A stretch of 64,000 nucleotides of DNA, from contig NC_057811.1 in the NCBI RefSeq assembly GCF_018294505.1, forward strand, positions 29,596,618-29,660,617. The letters run 5' to 3'. This stretch comes from Triticum aestivum. Lineage: Eukaryota > Streptophyta > Magnoliopsida > Poales > Poaceae. The notes beneath the pieces were generated by a model. It was not told where the DNA came from. It did no database searches and saw only the letters and a list, made by a program, of their open reading frames with translations. The stretch's first letter is position 1; every line of letters starts with the position of its first letter. This document shows positions 30,500 through 40,570 of this stretch, piece after piece. The position numbers were made by a program, and so were the translations under genes.

Positions 30500-33400
30500 C
30501 TGTCAGGGTAGAGGATGTGATCTGTGCGCCATGCCAAGTTATGTATCTGAATTGAAGCAGCAATTTGGAACACAAATTATTCAGTGTTCATGCTCTGTTT
30601 CCTTTGTTTTTGTTCTTCAGTTAACAGAATACACACCTAAATTCAGTTTCTAGTAAAAAACAAAACTGGGCTGCCGAATAGATGTTGGGCCGTGAGACCA
30701 GCCCACCCGCGTAGGGGCACCAGCCCACCTCTAACTTCGGCAAATAAAATGTTACTTGTTTTTACTTTGGCCTTTTTCTTGAACTAAATTTTGTGATGGA
30801 TCATTTTTTGATGCACTAAAACTAAATGTTACTTGTTTTTATGCATGTCTACGGTTCCATGAACTAAATGAGTTGCATGCTTGCATGAAGTAAATTAGTT
30901 TGCATTTCCTAGTTGCATGTCCATAATGGGTTTGCATGGGGCTCCTAGTTGCATGTCCATGGTTTGGCCAATATTTTGAAGATGGTGTGTGTGATGATTG
31001 GGGTGTAGCAACCCGGGCCCGTAGCAACCCATAGCAATACACAAATAATAGCAAGAACAACCCATAGCAATCTACAAATAATAGCATGAAACACACAATA
31101 TATATAGTAGCATAACGATTATATAGAAGCATAACGATTGCAACCCATAGTTCCACAATAGCCTTACAACTCCACGATAGCCTTACAACTTAAAATACTA
31201 ATACAACTTAATAATAGTAGCATAACGATTACAACTTAAAAAATAATACGATAGATATATAGCAAGCTAGATAGATCGGGGGGCACCAAACGCGGGTTCT
31301 TCTTCGGGTTCTTCTTCTCCTCCTCCTCCGGGTGAACAACGCCACCTCGCTCCTCCGGGCGCCGCCCTTCACTCCTCCCCGTTGTTGATGGGGTACGGGA
31401 GCGTGTGCATAACGCCGTTGTTGGGGAATATGCTGTTGAAGTCGGTGAAGATATTATAGGTGGTGAAAGCTATGAACTCACAACCAACCCAATACGCTCG
31501 CCCGAGGAGGTGGAAAGCATCGAAAGGGTTAGTGAACGTGGCGAGGAGCCCAACCACAACGCCATTGTGGTTGACCTCCTCAAGATGGTACATCCGAGGA
31601 GAGCCGCGGGGGAGGTGGCGGAAGCCGGCCGCAAGGAAGAACTCCGTTAACTCCCTTGCGCCCCTCCACCTCGAGATCGCCTAGACCCTAAGGGTTCTCT
31701 CTACATACACTCCGGCCGGGTAGAGCCTTTCTGGCACGGTTGGGGGGAAGCGGTAGGTGGGGGTGTTGTACTACATGGTGGCTCGAGGGCTCGATCGGGT
31801 TTGATGGAGAAGAAGGAAGAAGGAGGGCATAGGAGGCAGAGGATGGGGTATGGATGAGGAGGGAGAGGAAGACGATAGTGCCCGGCTTAAATAGCCCAAG
31901 TGCAACGTGGTTTAACCCCGTAGAATTAATGGGCGGGCGGCGTTTGGTGGCGCCCCATCAAAGTGTGTACACGAGCGTGGGAAACGGGCTGCGACGCTTC
32001 TGTGCCACCGGTTGCGGGTCAAGGGGGACGGGCTCATGCACGCGTCTATGCCGCCGTGGGTCAAGGGGACACGCCTGCCCCGGGTTCTCTGCGTGTGCCG
32101 CCCGTGCATGCATGTCGTATTAATTTGCCCATCTTGCTAGGGCCTGGCTAGAGGGCAACGTTCGGTCGATGGGAGACGTGACAATAATGGACGCCTTCAT
32201 TTGCCCAACTTGTAACGAGCAGCACGCCGTTTGAACTACATCGATACCCATCATGCCAGTATTGTGTCGTTCAAAGAGGAGCACGCCATGCACCGCACGC
32301 CATGCACCGTTGGCTTTTTGATTGTCTTCATCGAGGTCTGGCTGCTGCATTGTGGCCGGGTGCATGCTTTGATGCGACGCTGCATCGGTGCTAATGGTAG
32401 GCATGCGACAGCTTACTGCGTCTAGAGGGGTGGCGGAGCAGGGCTAAGTCGAGGGCATGCATGCAACGCACGGGCGCAGTTCTGCGGGTGGGCATGCATG
32501 CTGCAACGGGCGCCGGCGCTGCGGGTAGGCATGGGCACGCATGCAACGATGGAAAGGGCACTGCGTAGGCTTGGTCCATGCACCGCGTGAACTCGTGCCG
32601 TTGGATTCAAATGAACGGTCCTGATGCCCCAACGAGAGAGGCTGATCCAAACCTCACTGATTCAACCAATCAGCGCGTCTCATGCGGACCGAAGGACACT
32701 GTAGCTAACCCTAGCGCCTGATCTCAACCGTCCACGCACAACGATCGACGACCCGGTAGTGTGCGGGGTTTTGAGGGGTTTTGAGAGGTTTTGAGTGATT
32801 AGGGTTGAGCATACTAATTCGAAAAAAATCAAAAAAATATAAAACTTGCGCACATAGTCTTATTATGTCGTATAGTAACGAGAAAAAAAATATAAATATG
32901 GTTTACATACATTTTTATGAAAAACCCTTCACTAAATTGTCATTCCTCGAACAATGTAGTTTGGAGTTCAAGGGAGAGAGTAGTGGGCACCCGAGAGTTG
33001 GTGGGGTTTTGAAAATGAAAAGTGTGAAAACCTCACCAAAACCTCATTTTGGATTGACTAAGAAAGATCTTAACTTACTTTTCTCATTTTCATGTTTTAA
33101 ACTTGTTATATATAATTTTCTATTAAACCTTGTTTTTTCAAAAAGAAAATAAAATAATAGAAATTCAATAAATAGTGAGACTTTAGATTTACACTATATA
33201 GGTAGAACAGATGTGTAGAAAAATTATTTGGCTGGTTTAAACAAGGTGCCAAAAAAACTTGCTTAAATATGAGGCCGTTTACCCTATCTTTGGAGGTCAT
33301 TTGAAACACACTTTTCATGACTATGAGTTCAACTTACCAAAAGGACTCGGATTGATCAGCAAGCAAACATATTTCAGTTGAGGTACTTTAGATAGCATTA
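30500..33400. other. Internal non-transposase part of the large MULE
   Basis: Contains short duplications (AAATGTTACTTGTTTTTA at 30747 and 30826; CTAGTTGCATGTCCAT at 30909 and 30946), a CCATAGCAAT...AATAATAGCA repeat at 31028-31090, the ORF region 31250-31886, and the AT-rich 32800-33400. The distinct style of 30.9-32.8 kb suggests a nested insertion or captured DNA, but I could not find its ends. Confidence 0.4.
31250..31886 (-). pseudogene. Unrecognised minus-strand gene with TATA-like box, interrupted
   Basis: On the minus strand a TATTTAAG box near 31893-31886 is followed by a C-rich leader and ATG at about 31774 with TAG as second codon. The same frame reads TPTYRFPPTVPERLYPAGVY, a second TAG, then SRWRGARELTEFFLAAGF, MYHLEEVNHNGVVVGLLATF, TNPFDAFHLLGRAYWVG and NIFTDFNSIFPNNGV, ending at TGA 31371-31369. 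Codon use and protein-like composition across about 130 codons with just two stops argue for a former gene carried in the MULE. I do not recognise the family and give no function. Confidence 0.4.
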
Positions 33401-33419
33401 AAACATCAATACCCCATCC

Positions 33420-34030
33420 CTAATTCAAATTTGAGCTCAAATTTGAATCCAAATTTGAATTTAAAACAATGACCAACAAACAAGTTCGAATAGAAATACG
33501 GGGATACATAGTGACTACCAGTACGCACCAAGTTACAAATATTATTACATGACACACAAGTTCACTGATCATCTTGGTTTTCTTCACTGGTCTTTTCAAC
33601 ACCTCACCAACACCCTTGAGATCAGTGTCTTCTGTCTGAATGTTGACAGCAGTTTCAGTTTCTTCGGTGTGTACCTCAACATGGGTTTCTTCAGTCTGAA
33701 CCTCGACACGCTCAGGTTCAGTTTCAACCTCGAGAGCTGTTTCTTCAGTCTGAATGTTGACTGCAATTTCAGTTTCTTCGGTATGCACCTCCACATCAGT
33801 TTCTTCAGTCTGAATGTTGACTGCAGCAGGATTTTCTTCAGTCTGCTCAGGCTCAGGCACACTTCTCTTCTTTCTACAGCCATTGGCTCTTGCTTTTTCG
33901 TTGGCCAACACTGTTCAACAACAAGGGGTTGACTTGCTCGCTTCCTCCTGGCCATTGAGAAAATGTTATAGATATAGTAATTGGAAAAAAGCACCAAATC
34001 AAGACACAGCAAATAAACAAGAACATACTT
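33420..34030 (-). repeat. Transposase 3' region with tandem CAGACTGAAGAAAC repeats
   Basis: The core CAGACTGAAGAAAC recurs five or more times between 33640 and 33840 on the minus strand, in units of about 60-75 bp. One frame (33911-33420) reads as an acidic Thr-Glu-Glu-Thr-rich tail; the frame that continues from the transposase zinc knuckle is basic and also repeats. Which frame was used cannot be decided. 33425-33465 additionally has TCAAATTTGA-type palindromes. Confidence 0.6.
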
Positions 34031-36818
34031 TGGCTTATCAGGAGTGTAACGACATTTGACAGATCCCACTCTGTGCCCAAGTTCCTGGCACAACTTGCAT
34101 ATGTTTTTGTTACCTTTTTGGGCCCTTTTTGGCTTTCCATCTTTCTTTCCCTTCTTACTACTCCCACCTTTCTCAAACCATGCCTTGAATCTACTCTATT
34201 TAGGCCTGCCAGCCTTTCTTTTTGTCAAGGGAGGACACATGGAAAATTCAATCTCCACTTCAGGCCACTGAGACTGATCTATAAGTGCTGGAATTGGAGT
34301 AGCATATGCAGCTTTGAATTTTGCTACCGAATAATATTCATGCAAATATGGGTGCATGTTTATCTTCGGTTGGGATGCTAAGAAAAGAATGGCATGCTCA
34401 CATGGTTTACCAGTGTGTTGCCACTCGAGGCAAGTGCAATCATGCAATTCAGTGTTAACAACATGTCTCCTTCCAGTTTTGTTATCTCTAACTTCAGCAC
34501 CCCAAGGTGAAGATTTTTCAACAAACAAATGTGAAAGACATCTGCTCCTATTGACCACCTGTTGTACCACTGCTGGAAGCTTATCACCTTGCAGACAATC
34601 ACCTATCCTTCTTCTAAATTCCCACAACCGCATGAGCATGATCCTGATTTGGTCAACCATGTCATGCACATGCAAATCTTTGAACTCCTTCACCTTGTTG
34701 TTGAAACTCTCTGCCAATTTGTTGTTGATGTGGTCACACTTGATGGCAGTGTTGAATGCTGTCCTGTACCATAACAAAGAATGGTAGGTGTTCAGCCATG
34801 GACCAAACTCATCGCATGCTGCCATTATCTTATCAAGATGATATTTGTGTGTCTGTCTAGTGTAAGATCTTGCTGCTGGCCACATGCCCCAAATTCTTCT
34901 CCTCTAATTTTTTTGATCAAATTCATCCACAAATGACCGAAGCACTCCCTCTGCTTAGCATGTGGGCAAACATTTTTCACTGAATTTTCCAGCCCCTTAC
35001 ATGCATCTGTGTGTATAGCCAAAGGTGACACTGGCCCTAGGCATCTTTTCAACTGGATCATGAACCCTGTCCATGGAGCCTCTGTTTCTGACTGAAACAA
35101 GCCAACAACAATAGGAAACATCCAGTTGTGTCCATCTAGAGCATTGCATGCTGCCAACTGACCATTCCACTTGCCCGTCAAGAATGATGAGTCTATGCTC
35201 AAATATGGACGACACCCTGCTTTGAAGCCATCGATGCAAGGCTTCAAAGCCATAAAAAACTTGGAGAACTTGACTTCACCTTCGGCTGATACCTCAGTAT
35301 CTATCTCCACAACACTGCCAGGTGACCTCTTTTCCACCTCTGCTTTGAAGTTGTAAAGCATCCTAAATGTATTTGCCCAATCACCATATAAATTTTTCGT
35401 TGCCCTTTGTTTTGCCTTCCACACTGTGGTATATTTCAGTTTAATGGGGTACATCTTTTCCAAGTCTACTTTGAGTTTCTTGGCAGCAGTGTTTGGTGTT
35501 TTGGCTAAAATTGGGGTGATCTTTTCTGCAACCCAATGTTGTGATGTCATGGTTGATACTCTCTGTGAACTTGTAATACAAGTATGTTGATTGGGGATTT
35601 GGTTAACCCTGACAGTACTTCCATCAGGTTGCAGTCTAGCAGATATGTACCACTTGCAAGGCTTGACACTACCATCAAATCCTCTGCACCTCGCATAAAA
35701 CTTCTTTCTATCAGTCCAAACAGTCTTGGCATCAAACTCATGTTTCACTGCATAAGTCTTGAAACACATCCTAAACTCCTTCATGCTTGGGAACAACTTG
35801 CCTACTTCAATGACAGGGTTTTCTTTGTCATACACATGCACCAGCTCATCATCATATGCATCATCTACTTCATCTGCAGCTTGTTCCATCAACTGTCCAT
35901 CTACATCTTCATCAGCATTAGCAGGCAAACTAGATTCGCCCCTCTCCTGCTTATCTCTGTCATCGACTGGAATGCCAAAAAGTTTGGCCATCTTAATGTC
36001 AGGCATTGGTGCAATGACCAAATCAGTAGGCTCATCTAATTCAACTACATTCCAATCAACAGTAGCTGCAGTTTCAGTTCCAGTCACCTGTCCCTCTTCG
36101 GCTATTACCGTAAGTTCAGTACACATGGGAATCAATGGCCTCTGTGTAGCCCAATCATCATCTACCATCTGTGCAGCCAAGTGTGATGACACATATCCAA
36201 CCTTCGAAAAAATATTCAGATCAACGAGCTCAGCAAAAAAATTAGCCCGTTTGCTTGTCCAGCCGTTTTGCCGATCGATTTCTTCAACAATCTGTTCACC
36301 ATCTTCTATTCTCACATACTCTCCTTTCCAATCATCAAACCGCAACAGTGATACTTCTGGCTCTGGACCCCAAACAATATTCTCCTCAATTTTTTCCACC
36401 CATTTCTTCACTGCCTTCTCTCCCATGTTCTGTAGAACTTGTGGATCAATCTCTGTAAACTCAACCTCCCATTTAACAATTGTGTCTCTCTCAATGTTCT
36501 GTATGCTACCATCAACTAATTTTTCCTTTGATGGAAAGAAATTGACCGTCAGTTCGAAGGTCCGAGCGGCAGCATCCCCTCTGTCAGTGGCGGACAGTGT
36601 GAGCCCGTGAGAAAGAGCAGACGAGGCCCTAATTGCATGCAAAATTGGATCGGAGAGAGGCGCATTACCTATTCGAAGTTGAATCTGGCGGCTCCATCTC
36701 AGTATGCCCACGGGCTCCCCTCAGAACCTGTCGATTCAACAAGCGAAAATAGAGGAAACGAGCTGAGATCTACGGGCCCGAGAGAGGAACGGGACTAGGG
36801 TTCGAATTCACTCACCAT
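34030..36818 (-). pseudogene. MuDR/MULE transposase gene with introns, frameshift and nonsense codon
   Basis: Catalyses cut-and-paste of the element. Likely 5' structure on the minus strand: ATG at 36818-36816 at the very end of exon 1 (donor GTGAGT), exon 2 36727-36669 (acceptor GACAG, donor GTAATG), exon 3 from 36580 (acceptor GACAG). Reading through these introns would give a false start at 36711. Exon 3 holds the MuDR DNA-binding region (NPVIEVGKLFPSMKEFRMCF to NQHTC, nt about 35820-35580) and the MULE catalytic core with LSIDSSFLTGKWNG (Asp at 35193) and HTDACKGLENSV (Asp at about 35007). A frameshift at 34886-34896 precedes the WYRTAFNTA...CDHINNKLAESFNNKV part, a SWIM finger (CTCLEW...GKPCEHA) and a TAG at 34198-34196. 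Past the TAG the same frame continues to a zinc knuckle CKLCQELGHRVGSVKC ending near 34030. Two breaks, otherwise well kept. Confidence 0.82.
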
Positions 36819-36933
36819 TTTCTGAGGATGAAGGCTCCGCCGCCGTTGAGAACGAGGGCTCCGCCGCCACCACCGAGAACGCAAGATCCGCCGTCACCGG
36901 AGAAGGGGGGGGCAGAGTGGCGGGCCCGGCACG

Positions 36934-37157
36934 GTCGGGCGGCAGGGCACGGTCAGCTATTTTGAGGACCAATTAAGTTGGACCCACATGTCCTAACATA
37001 AACGGGCTTGGTTGATGACCAATTTAACCCCATTTAACACCCCATGTGGCCCTGGGCTATTTACATGCTCAAATGTGTCGCATCACAGCCATTCATTCGA
37101 ACTACGTCGCACTCCTTCCAATTCACATCAAAGACGTCGCACATGAGCTATTGGCCC
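36934..37157 (-). repeat. Internal copy of the MULE terminal repeat
   Basis: Inverse of the left terminal repeat (30035-30257), about 97% identical by eye. It abuts the truncated GRF exon 2 on one side and the 5' leader of the transposase gene on the other. The bases just outside (GCAATCGGCG) do not match the left flank, so it is not the end of a separate simple insertion paired with 30035. Confidence 0.8.
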
Positions 37158-37582
37158 GCAATCGGCGGCACCCCGTCCAAATTGAGCTCCCCAGGTTGCG
37201 GCCACGCTCGAATCAACGTAGCCCTCAAACTGAATCCTATCAACATATTCATCAATCCACTCGAAATGGTAACATTTCTTCAAGATCTGAAAAGAACAAC
37301 ATGAACCCTAAATCCCAAATTCGAGGAGAAAAAACAAAATATGGAGAAATCAGAGCAAAAGACAGCGAAAGAACGGGCTAAGAACTGAGATCTAACCTTG
37401 CCATCCCTTCCTGCCATTGGTTTGCTCAAGCATTTCACAAATTCCCGCCCAAGATTGCCATTGTCATCCCTCTTAGTGACCAACCGTTTAAGAGGGTCTG
37501 GGCGTGGGCAGTCAGGGCACCTTATGAGCAGCACTGGTCCATACTGTCGCCATTTTGAGTGCGTGGCGGAGGAGGTAGACAT
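37158..37582 (-). pseudogene. GRF-type zinc-finger accessory gene, N-terminal exons, truncated
   Basis: Exon 1 37582-37397 starts MSTSSATHSKWRQYG and has CPDCPRPDPLK, GNLGREFVKC, the first part of a GRF zinc finger (C-x2-C, GREF, C), ending at donor AAG|GTTAGA. Exon 2 starts at 37286 after TTTTCAG with KKCYHFEWIDEYV, the last zinc ligand and the F-x-W-x-D motif. GRF domains bind single-stranded nucleic acid. After DSS the frame shifts by one to give GELNLDGVPPIAG, and at 37157 the coding sequence is cut by the internal terminal-repeat copy. The matching C-terminus sits at 30266-30484 on the other strand. Split gene, no function expected. Confidence 0.6.
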
Positions 37583-37779
37583 TTGCGCTAGGTCGCCGGA
37601 GAAGAGAAAGATTGGGGAAAGGGGATGAATGGGCGGCGGCGGGCGGACGGGCACGGGCGCTCGTCTCTTCTAGCTGCGAGGAGGTGGGTCCCACGAATAG
37701 ACAAGTGGTGGGTCCTGCGCTTACGTGGATAAGTGGTGGGTCCAGCCCCCAACAGCTAACGAGGGCATCAGTTGAGTTT

Positions 37780-37901
37780 AACAGCCATGTCGTGCGTGGG
37801 CTATTTACCTGCTCAAAATTGCCGCATCACAGCCATTCGCTCGAACAACGTCGCACTCTTGCCAATTCACCTCAAATGTGTCGCACAGGAGCTATTGGAC
37901 C
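37780..37901 (-). repeat. Right terminal inverted repeat of the large MULE
   Basis: Outermost ~120 bp pair with 30035-30155: the end GGTCCAATAGCTCCTGTGCG and the inner GCGAATGGCTGTGATGCGGC and GTAAATAGCCCA words. Identity is visibly lower than between the left end and the internal copy. Confidence 0.8.
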
Positions 37902-37911
37902 ATTTTACTGT

Positions 37912-38565
37912 AGTGACAACAGTGTCTTTTAGGCTAAGCAGTGTATATGCTTCTCTGAGATAGGAGTGGCTTTCAGGCTAAATCTCTGTTGTCCTGAAAT
38001 GATTGCCTACATTCTACTACAGCACTTTGCAAGTCCAAATTTACTGCCATTCAGCAGATTCCTATCGGAAAATTTAAAGGGTCCTGCTGAAACATACAGC
38101 ATCAAGCCAGTGTCGCCCTTCCTCTTCATCAGCGGTGGCAAGAAGGCTGTCACCGTCGTCCGCGGCAGGAGCGATGCATGTTATCAGCAAGGGACATCAT
38201 CAGGTGTAGTAGTTGTTACGACTGTCGTCCGCTTGGCTTGGTTGTGATTGAACTTTGTGTTTGTTCTGTCTGAATGTTGCTACAGACCAATATGCTTATG
38301 TATTCCTGCAAACATGAGTTCTAGTTGCTCATCATATATGTTATTCTCTGGGTCGTGTTGTTCAAGAGGGTTTACCCCCCACATGTGAACTAATCCCCTG
38401 CAACTGAACAACAACACATGTGAGGGATTGGTTTTCATGGTGTTTTTGTTTTCCTGCTAATGTGGGCTTAACCGAACAAGTCTTGAAGAGATACTGAATT
38501 TGATCTTTCGTGCAGTAGATATGGCAAACAGTAGGCACCGATTTCCCAATAAAACCTCTCTTAAA
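37912..38565. other. No gene seen; possible captured coding fragment at 38075-38195
   Basis: A short GC-rich open stretch (KPVSPFLFISGGKKAVTVV) stands out from AT-rich flanks near 38100-38165 but is too short to identify. The rest shows nothing. Confidence 0.35.
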
Positions 38566-38727
38566 AATAAAAATAAACACCTCAAGGGGCAAGATGGTTG
38601 GCAACAGGCCAAATATATACGGGAAGAAAACTGTGCACTCCATCAATTCCTTGATCAAATTTCAAAGTGAATTACACTTATACACATGTCAGTCAAATGT
38701 GCCTTGCTTAAGTCGTCGGCCATGCAG
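38566..38727 (+). repeat. Dispersed repeat, copy 1 of 3
   Basis: From ATAAACACCTCAAGG to AAGTCGTCGGCCATG, containing GAAAACTGTGCACTCCATCA and TTCAAAGTGAATTACA. Copies 2 and 3 are at 40305-40470 and 63860-64000. Confidence 0.8.
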
Positions 38728-40304
38728 CTGTCCAGGCATGACAACTGCAGCTGTCAAAGTCATCATGAAAACCCCAATGTCACCTATGTTCCTTCTCCTA
38801 ATTCACTGTCCACAACTTCACTTCATAGACTCATCTGTGTACGACGTTGATGGCTGGTACATGGTTGCCGCCTGTTGCCACGTGCTGCATGAAGGTCCTA
38901 CATTTTTCCATATAACTCGTAAGTCTTTGCCATCCTTGCAAATTTAATTTCATGGCCACACCAGCATGTTTCTTTTTCGTATGCGTTACCTTGATTTGCC
39001 ACATTAATTGGCTACTTGAAGTTGGTCGCCCGTACATCTGTCAGCGTTAGCACCCTGTGCCTGAACTTTCCATGGTATCCTCGTGTGTGTGGTTGGGTCA
39101 TAAGAACCTGCAAAAATTACATTGTAGGACATAAGTAGAATGCCATCTTCCTCGTCACAAACATGGCAATTGTCCCTTTTTTATCATGCATCGTACCGAT
39201 GCTCGTGTACTGCTCTAGTAGTGGCAGCAACGGCCCTGCAGAAATGAGTTGATTGTACTCTGCTGCATCCCAAGGGGGCGTTTCCAGCCTTTGATAAAAC
39301 CAAGGATCAGTGCCGTCTTCATGATTCAATTTTTCCGCTTTTTCTCCCACCGTGTTTTCAGTCACTGCATGAACAAGAAGCATCAATATCCGCAAAATGC
39401 ATTCTTACTGTTTGCACATACAAGATAACACAACAATCTTATCACATTTCTTGCATAGACAACCAACACATCATGGCAAGTAGGACATGCACATTCATTC
39501 TCTTTTCTAAAATCTGGATGCCAACTATCATTTTGAAATTTGAACCGATGGCAACAGCCAACATAATATGATGGCAAGTAACAACATAATATTGTGGCAG
39601 CTGATGGCAAAGATAGGTGGCAACTAACGTCAGATACATGTGGCAATTATTTTTCCTCCCTCCCTATGCCAAATTCCCCCTTTCTTCCCCTATTTTTAGT
39701 GATTCCTACGCATCCTTCTGTAGCAATTACTCGCACCAAGCCAACCCAGAAGCTTAGCTCAACTCTAGGATAGAATATGGCAGATCTGGCGTATGTTGGT
39801 GGGCAAATGTGAATACACACAAATTCGTGGTGTGTTTGCCATGACAGCGTGGATCTAGTCGCCATCTTCATGGGCAATCTGCAATTTCAGTTTTCTGGAC
39901 AGAAGAACGACAAGAAACAGAAGGAGATCGGAGATCCACCTGTTAGCTCATCGTCTCGGGAGGACGGGGTTGGGGGGTGGGTAGCGGTGGGGAGGTGCTA
40001 GGGATCTGCTCTGGTTGCCATGGCAACTAGAGAAGGAAGGCGATGGAGGTAGGGGATGGAGAGGTAGGAGACGACGGCGGCAGGTCGGACTGGGGTTGGA
40101 AGGCTGGCTGGGACGAGGGGGCGCGTTAGGTCGTGCGGGCAGTGCGGTCGATCGCCTGGACGTGTAGGCGATTGTGCCACACACCGAACGTGCGGCTGTG
40201 GCTGCCTGTGCCCGGACGCCGTCGTGCGGGCGGGTTCGTCTCCGTGCCACACAGGGCGTGCGGCACAACCCCACTAGATGCCACACGTGTGGCAGTTATC
40301 GGCG
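38728..40304. other. 1.6-kb segment between two direct repeats; no recognised gene
   Basis: Rich in TGGCAACT/ATGGCAA words (39440-39640) and ends with a GTGCCACAC...TGCCACACGTGTGGCAG cluster at 40170-40300. A minus-strand ORF at 39381-39117 follows an acceptor-like CATGCAG and reads GEKAEKLNHEDGTDPWFYQ, PPWDAAEYNQLISAGPLLP. It could be an exon of a captured gene, but I do not recognise it. Confidence 0.4.
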
Positions 40305-40470
40305 TCCTAAAAATAAAATAAAAAACCTCAAGGGGCAAGATGGTTGGCAACAGACCGAATATATATAGGAAGAAAACTGTGCACTCCATCAATTCCTTGA
40401 TCAAATTTCAAAGTGAATTACATTTACACACACGCCAGTCAAATGTGCCTTGCTTAAGTCGTCGGCCATG
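40305..40470 (+). repeat. Dispersed repeat, copy 2 of 3
   Basis: Same stretch as 38566-38727 and ending at the same CGTCGGCCATG point. It shares the CATTTACACACACG variant with copy 3 at the window end rather than with copy 1. Confidence 0.8.
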
Positions 40471-40514
40471 AATTTTCCCTGTTGGTCAACCCACTACTCT
40501 CTCTCCTTCACTCA

Positions 40515-40570
40515 TCTTTTTCGATAAAGGGTGGATTTTATTAGCTCATAAAGGAGCATCAAGAAGATAC
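40515..40570 (-). mobile_element. LINE-like 3' end, part 1 (split by copia insertions)
   Basis: TTTTTCGATAAAGGGTGGAT then TTTATTAGCTCATAAAGGAG is, on the minus strand, a LINE-style tail (AATAAAATCC...TTATCG plus A-run). It continues without a break at 49300, across the first copia element, since GATAC is duplicated at both junctions. Confidence 0.45.

Larger units (their letters stand above)
30025..37911. mobile_element. Large Mutator-like element (element 30035-37901) with 10-bp target duplication ATTTTACTGT
   Basis: ATTTTACTGT occurs at 30025-30034 and 37902-37911. Directly inside are GGGCCAATAGCTCCTGTGCG and the inverse of GGTCCAATAGCTCCTGTGCG, the start of terminal inverted repeats that match for about 115-120 bp. 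Inside, on the minus strand, is a MuDR-type transposase gene (34030-36818). A GRF zinc-finger accessory gene is split between the two ends. The 7.9-kb element also carries an unrecognised minus-strand ORF region at 31.2-31.9 kb. A third, internal copy of the end sequence lies at 36934-37157 and is far more similar to the left end than the true right end is. Boundaries are firm from the duplication and repeats; internal history is not. Confidence 0.85.

Noticed and set aside
31028..31090. Repeated ATAGCAAT units as a CRISPR-like or satellite array
   Set aside because: Only two irregular copies; the genome is plant nuclear, so CRISPR is not expected and none was seen.
35759..36610. 283-residue plus ORF
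   Set aside because: Antisense to the MuDR transposase; Ser-rich shadow.
36580..36711. ATG at 36711 (minus) as transposase start
   Set aside because: It lies in exon 2 out of the likely frame and reads through a probable intron; splice signals at 36669 and 36581 give a better N-terminus.
30035..37157. A separate inner MULE using the left end and the internal end copy
   Set aside because: Their outer flanks (ATTTTACTGT against GCAATCGGCG) show no target duplication, while 30034/37902 do.
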